64,000 nucleotides of DNA from Eledone cirrhosa (taxonomy: Eukaryota > Mollusca > Cephalopoda > Octopoda > Eledonidae). The position numbers and the translations under genes are program-made. Below the pieces are notes generated by a model. That model worked only from the letters and a program-made list of their open reading frames with translations, was not told the origin of the DNA and searched no databases. Position 1 is the stretch's first letter. Each line of letters begins with the position of its first letter. This document shows, in pieces, positions 60,580 to 64,000 of the stretch. The stretch is from NCBI GenBank assembly GCA_964016885.1, contig OZ024740.1, positions 301,514,286-301,578,285 on the forward strand, in the 5' to 3' direction.

Positions 60580-62058
60580 GTGAAAAGTGTGTGGGAAGAG
60601 AGTTCAAAGGGTGTGTAGGGGAGTGGTGGAGAGACATATAGCAAAAAGGGGGTGAGAGGAAACGGTGAAAATGAAATTAAAAATAAAGGCATGATCAAAA
60701 TAAAATTAAAATGGGGTAAAACAGGTGGTGGAAGGATGAGGGGGCATGTAGGGGTGGTGGCGGATGGAGTGGAGAGAGGGAGACGGGGTGTCCGAGCGGG
60801 GACGGCTGAAAGTGGTGTGAGTGTGTAGGTGTACGTGTGTGTGTGTGTATGTGAAAGCAAGGGTTGGGGGAAGAACGGGGTTGCATGTTCAGGAAGAGGT
60901 GTGTGTGGGGAGGGGTGTAGGTCGGAGTGTGTGTGCGTGTGTGGATAGAGGGGTGGGGGGGAGAAGATTCTGGAGGCTGAATGTGTAAATATGTGGTGGT
61001 ACGCGCGTGTGTGTGTGGTGTTTAAGCGTGTTGTGGATGTAGGTGGCGTGTGGGAAACATGTTTTTGTGTGTGTGTGGGGCGTGAGTCAGAAGGTACTTC
61101 CGTAAAAAGATGTGGTGGAATGCTTAGTAAAATCCTGGGATGTGGTTGATTCTCGGGATTAAGGTTCACATACGTGTAATCTGTGAAGAGATTGGTCGGA
61201 AGAGGGTAGATGTGGGGTGCGCGCGCAACAGGAAGTGGTCAGAGGGTCAAGTCAGGAGGAGTGTTGTGTGTCAGTGTGTGCGGGGAGGTGGTCAGAGGGT
61301 ACAGCATCAGTAGGGTAGAATGGTAATTGAAGGTGTGTCAGTGTGTGCGGTGGAAAGGGGAGAAGATGGGTAGGTGTGAAAGTTGGAGTGTAGAGGGGGT
61401 GTGTGTGTATATTAGTAGAGGTGTTAGTGGGAAGAGTGAGTGTGGAGCGAGGGTGTGGGTGGAGCGGGGAGAGAAGGGTGTGTGGAACGATGGAGGGAGT
61501 GTAGTGTACTGGTGTGTGTGTGTGGTGAAGGGGGTGCTAGTGGGTGTTAGTATACAGGAGGTGGAGAAAGGGTTGAATGCGGGTGTGAGTGGGGGTCAGT
61601 GGTGGTAGGGTGTGTAGAGTGGGTGGTGTAAGAGGGTGTGTGTGTACGTGTGTGTAGGGTTGGGGGTGTTAGTGATGTTAGTTGCGTGTAAGGTGGTTGG
61701 TGTAAGTGGGTGTGTGTGTTCGTGTGCTTGGGTTCAGGGCGTGTTAGTGATGTTAGTTGCGGGGTGGTGGGGTGGATATGTGGGGGTGAGGGTTAGTGGT
61801 GGTAGTAGGGTGTGTGTTTAGTGTGAGCGCGTGTATATATGTGCCGGTGGGTGTGTGCGTGTGATAAGGAGGGGGAGGAGAAGAAGGGAGGCATGTTAGT
61901 ATGTCAGTTGGGGAAGGGTGGTCGGATGTGGGGTGGAGGTGTTAGTATTGTTAATTGTGGGGTGAGCGGTGAAAAGGAGGGGTGTGTTAGTGGTGTTAGT
62001 GAGGGATATATGTGGAGGGAGGGGGCGGTCGAAGGCTAAAGGAATAAGGGTGGGGAGT
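60580..62058 (-). other. PLE 3' region, pyrimidine-rich, probably untranslated
   Basis: The minus strand is a C/T and CA-rich sequence after the nuclease stop. A 197-codon frame (61169-60576) is rich in Pro, His, Thr and Ser because of that composition, and I do not believe it is a gene. Confidence 0.6.
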
Positions 62059-63170
62059 TCAGGCCGGGGGTGTGTGGGTCTGTAAGATGAATATGGTTCG
62101 TTGTTCGACTCTAAGGAGATTGGCGGGTGTTCTGTGGCATTGGAGCAGGCCACAGACTGTGAGATGGTGTGCGGAATGTCCAGGGGCACCAAAGTGGCGG
62201 GCGATGGGGGAACTACCACCGAGACGAATATCCCGGAGGTGCTCAGTAAATCTGTCAGCCAGTCGACGTCCAGTCTGTCCAACGTAAGTCGCGCTGCACA
62301 CCGTGCAGAGAAGTCCGTAGACTAGGATGCAGGAGGTGCAGCGGAAGGCATGCCGGACAGAGAGAGAGTGGCCGTTGTGATCCTGGAAGGTGGTGGGGTT
62401 GGTGATGTGGGGACAGGTGTTGCAGCGGGGCCTAGAACGGGGAAAGGAACCGGGGGGGTAGGGAGCTGTGGACGAGGAGGGTGCGGAGATTGCGTGCGCG
62501 TTTGAAGGAGTGGAGTGGTGGGGCTGGGAATATGTGGGAGGTGGAGGGGTCGAACTGGAGGCGTCGGAAGAGGCGGAGGATGGTGCGGTGGAGGGGTATG
62601 GTGGAGGGATGGTAGGTGATGGGGAAGGGGAGACGGTGGGTGAATGTGCGGTGGCGTGGGGTGAGGGTGGTGGAGCGGTGGACATCACGGGCGCGGGTGA
62701 GAGCGGTGTGGACAAGAGAGGGGGGGTAACCTCTGCGGATCAAATGGCCTGGGACTCAAAGTCGGCATCTCGGCTACAGAGGCGGTGGATCCTGAGGAGT
62801 TGGGAGTAGGGAATAGAGTGTTTAGTGTGTGTGTGGTGGGAAGAGGTGAAGTCGAGGTAAGAGTGGGAGTCGGTGGGTTTGAAGAAGGCGGAGGTGACGA
62901 GGGAGTGGTGGGAGGGGTCAAAGTTGACGGAGATGTCTAAGAAGTGGACGTGGGTGGTGGAGATAGACGTGGTAAAATGGAGGAAGGGGTGGAAGGAGCA
63001 GAAGAAGGAGAGAAAGGAGTCGAGCTGTTCCAGGGTGAGGGTCGTGGCTCCGATACAGTCGTCGATGTAACGACCGTACAGTTCGGGCGTGGGGCCGGTG
63101 TACTGGGAAAAGATTTGGGCCTCAACATGGCCAACAAAAAGGTTGGTATAGTTTGGGCCCATTCTTGAAT
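62059..63170 (-). pseudogene. PLE reverse transcriptase C-terminus and GIY-YIG nuclease
   Basis: The readable part starts at RMGPNYTNLFVGHVEAQIF (motif B region) and continues with ELYGRYIDDCIGAT (motif C, YIDD), HVHFLDISVNF and TDSHSYLDFTSSHH. A one-base shift near 62742 moves the reading to IRRGYPPSLVHTALTRARDV (to about 62460). A second shift at the G7 run 62452-62458 leads to RPRCNTCPHI (zinc-type linker), LVYGLLCTVCSATYVGQTGR (GIY-YIG) and DRFTEHLRDI, ending at 62059. Motif A and everything before it are missing. The sequence belongs to another PLE lineage than the one at 52-55 kb (YIDD versus YLDD, different linker). Confidence 0.88.
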
Positions 63171-63342
63171 GAAGGAAGTGTGGTAAGGAAGCAGATGGAC
63201 CATAACACAGCAGAGTACTCAATACTTAGGGTAGTAGAGTAGGTAATAGGAAAATGTTTAACCCCGACGGCAGATCTCAGGCCGCTTCGACGGCTATTTC
63301 TGGACTTCAGAAATAGTCCAGAAATAGCCGTCGAAATATATA
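63171..63342. repeat. CCCCGAC-family foldback at PLE truncation point
   Basis: The outer segment (GAAGGAAGTGTGGTAAGGAA, GAGTACTCAATACTTAGGGT) is followed by the hairpin core (CCCCGACGGCAGATCTCAGG ... CTATTTCTGGACTTCAGAAATAG ... GCCGTCGAAA). The right arm is cut straight after GAAA. It abuts the truncated PLE. Confidence 0.8.
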
Positions 63343-63930
<588 letters not shown>

Positions 63931-64000
63931 CGAAGAATGTATATATTTTTGTACCATCATAATTTTGGGTATTGTACAATTTATATTTGTTTCTCACCTA

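Larger units (their letters stand above)
60463..63170 (-). mobile_element. Second PLE, 5'-truncated, C-rich coding strand
   Basis: On the minus strand: the C-terminal part of a reverse transcriptase, a GIY-YIG nuclease, a pyrimidine-rich region of about 1.5 kb, a hammerhead-like core at 60579-60549, a short tail with AATAAACATTTTTTTG, then (TA)n. The 5' side is cut within the reverse transcriptase and joins a CCCCGAC-family foldback at 63171. The plus strand is extremely G- and GT-rich, unlike the rest of the window. Confidence 0.85.

Noticed and set aside
60576..61169. 197-codon minus-strand open frame
   Set aside because: Pro/His/Thr-rich product of a CA- and C-rich strand in the PLE 3' region; no domain and it follows the nuclease stop.
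60530..63170. CpG island or host promoter
   Set aside because: The GC-rich stretch coincides with the PLE body and is strand-skewed G-rich, as explained by the element itself.

Overview
This window looks like gene-poor intergenic DNA from a mollusc, most likely a cephalopod (octopus, squid or cuttlefish). I found no convincing host exon, rRNA or tRNA gene. The main clue is a tRNA-derived SINE of about 185 bp, of the kind described from octopus, present in nine recognisable copies and fragments. Others are the AT-rich background, the very dense (TA)n, (GT)n and (GA)n microsatellites, and many Penelope-like retroelement (PLE) pieces. The species is inferred from memory of repeat families, not from a search.

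Layout. 1-11.6 kb: AT-rich spacer, a SINE, microsatellites, and a cluster of palindromes at 5.0-7.9 kb, each next to a (TA)n tract. 11.9-13.3 kb: a decayed LINE reverse transcriptase. 16.7-17.4 kb: an 80-bp repeat in four copies and a second LINE fragment. 20.7-21.4 kb: two more PLE tails. 23.4-25.6 kb: a palindrome of about 670 bp, a duplicated block and a small element with terminal inverted repeats. 26.9-28.7 kb: a foldback element containing a GIY-YIG nuclease fragment, then a hairpin of the same family. 29.5-40.3 kb: repeat-poor AT-rich desert. 40.4-42.3 kb: three hairpins and compound microsatellites. 45.7-46.8 kb: an unclassified inverted-repeat element. 47.3-48.9 kb: a broken gene of an unnamed multi-copy family. 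50.0-50.4 kb: a 380-bp palindrome. 50.9-57.45 kb: a nearly complete but broken PLE with inverted terminal repeats and a nested SINE. 60.5-63.2 kb: a second, G-rich, 5'-truncated PLE. 63.66-63.9 kb: a PLE tail.

The most interesting signal is a recurring RNA motif. At many of the palindromes and PLE ends I can fold, by eye, a type I hammerhead ribozyme: stem I, the CUGANGA box, stem II, GAA, a short stem III, then a cleavage-site base. Five copies have an intact core and pair well in all three stems (plus strand 5267-5337 and 50238-50365; minus strand 6691-6737, 21286-21323 and 63846-63883); the first two of these also have a mirror-image copy in the other palindrome arm. Others are degenerate. 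A second class of palindromes keeps only the GAA-stem III half, mirrored about stem II or stem I. Nearly all end in a (TA)n tract. Hammerheads in PLEs are known. What seems new here is how many lineages sit as head-to-head hairpins, with symmetry centres at ribozyme stems, which suggests snap-back self-priming during retrotransposition. All foldings are by eye and need a covariance-model search.
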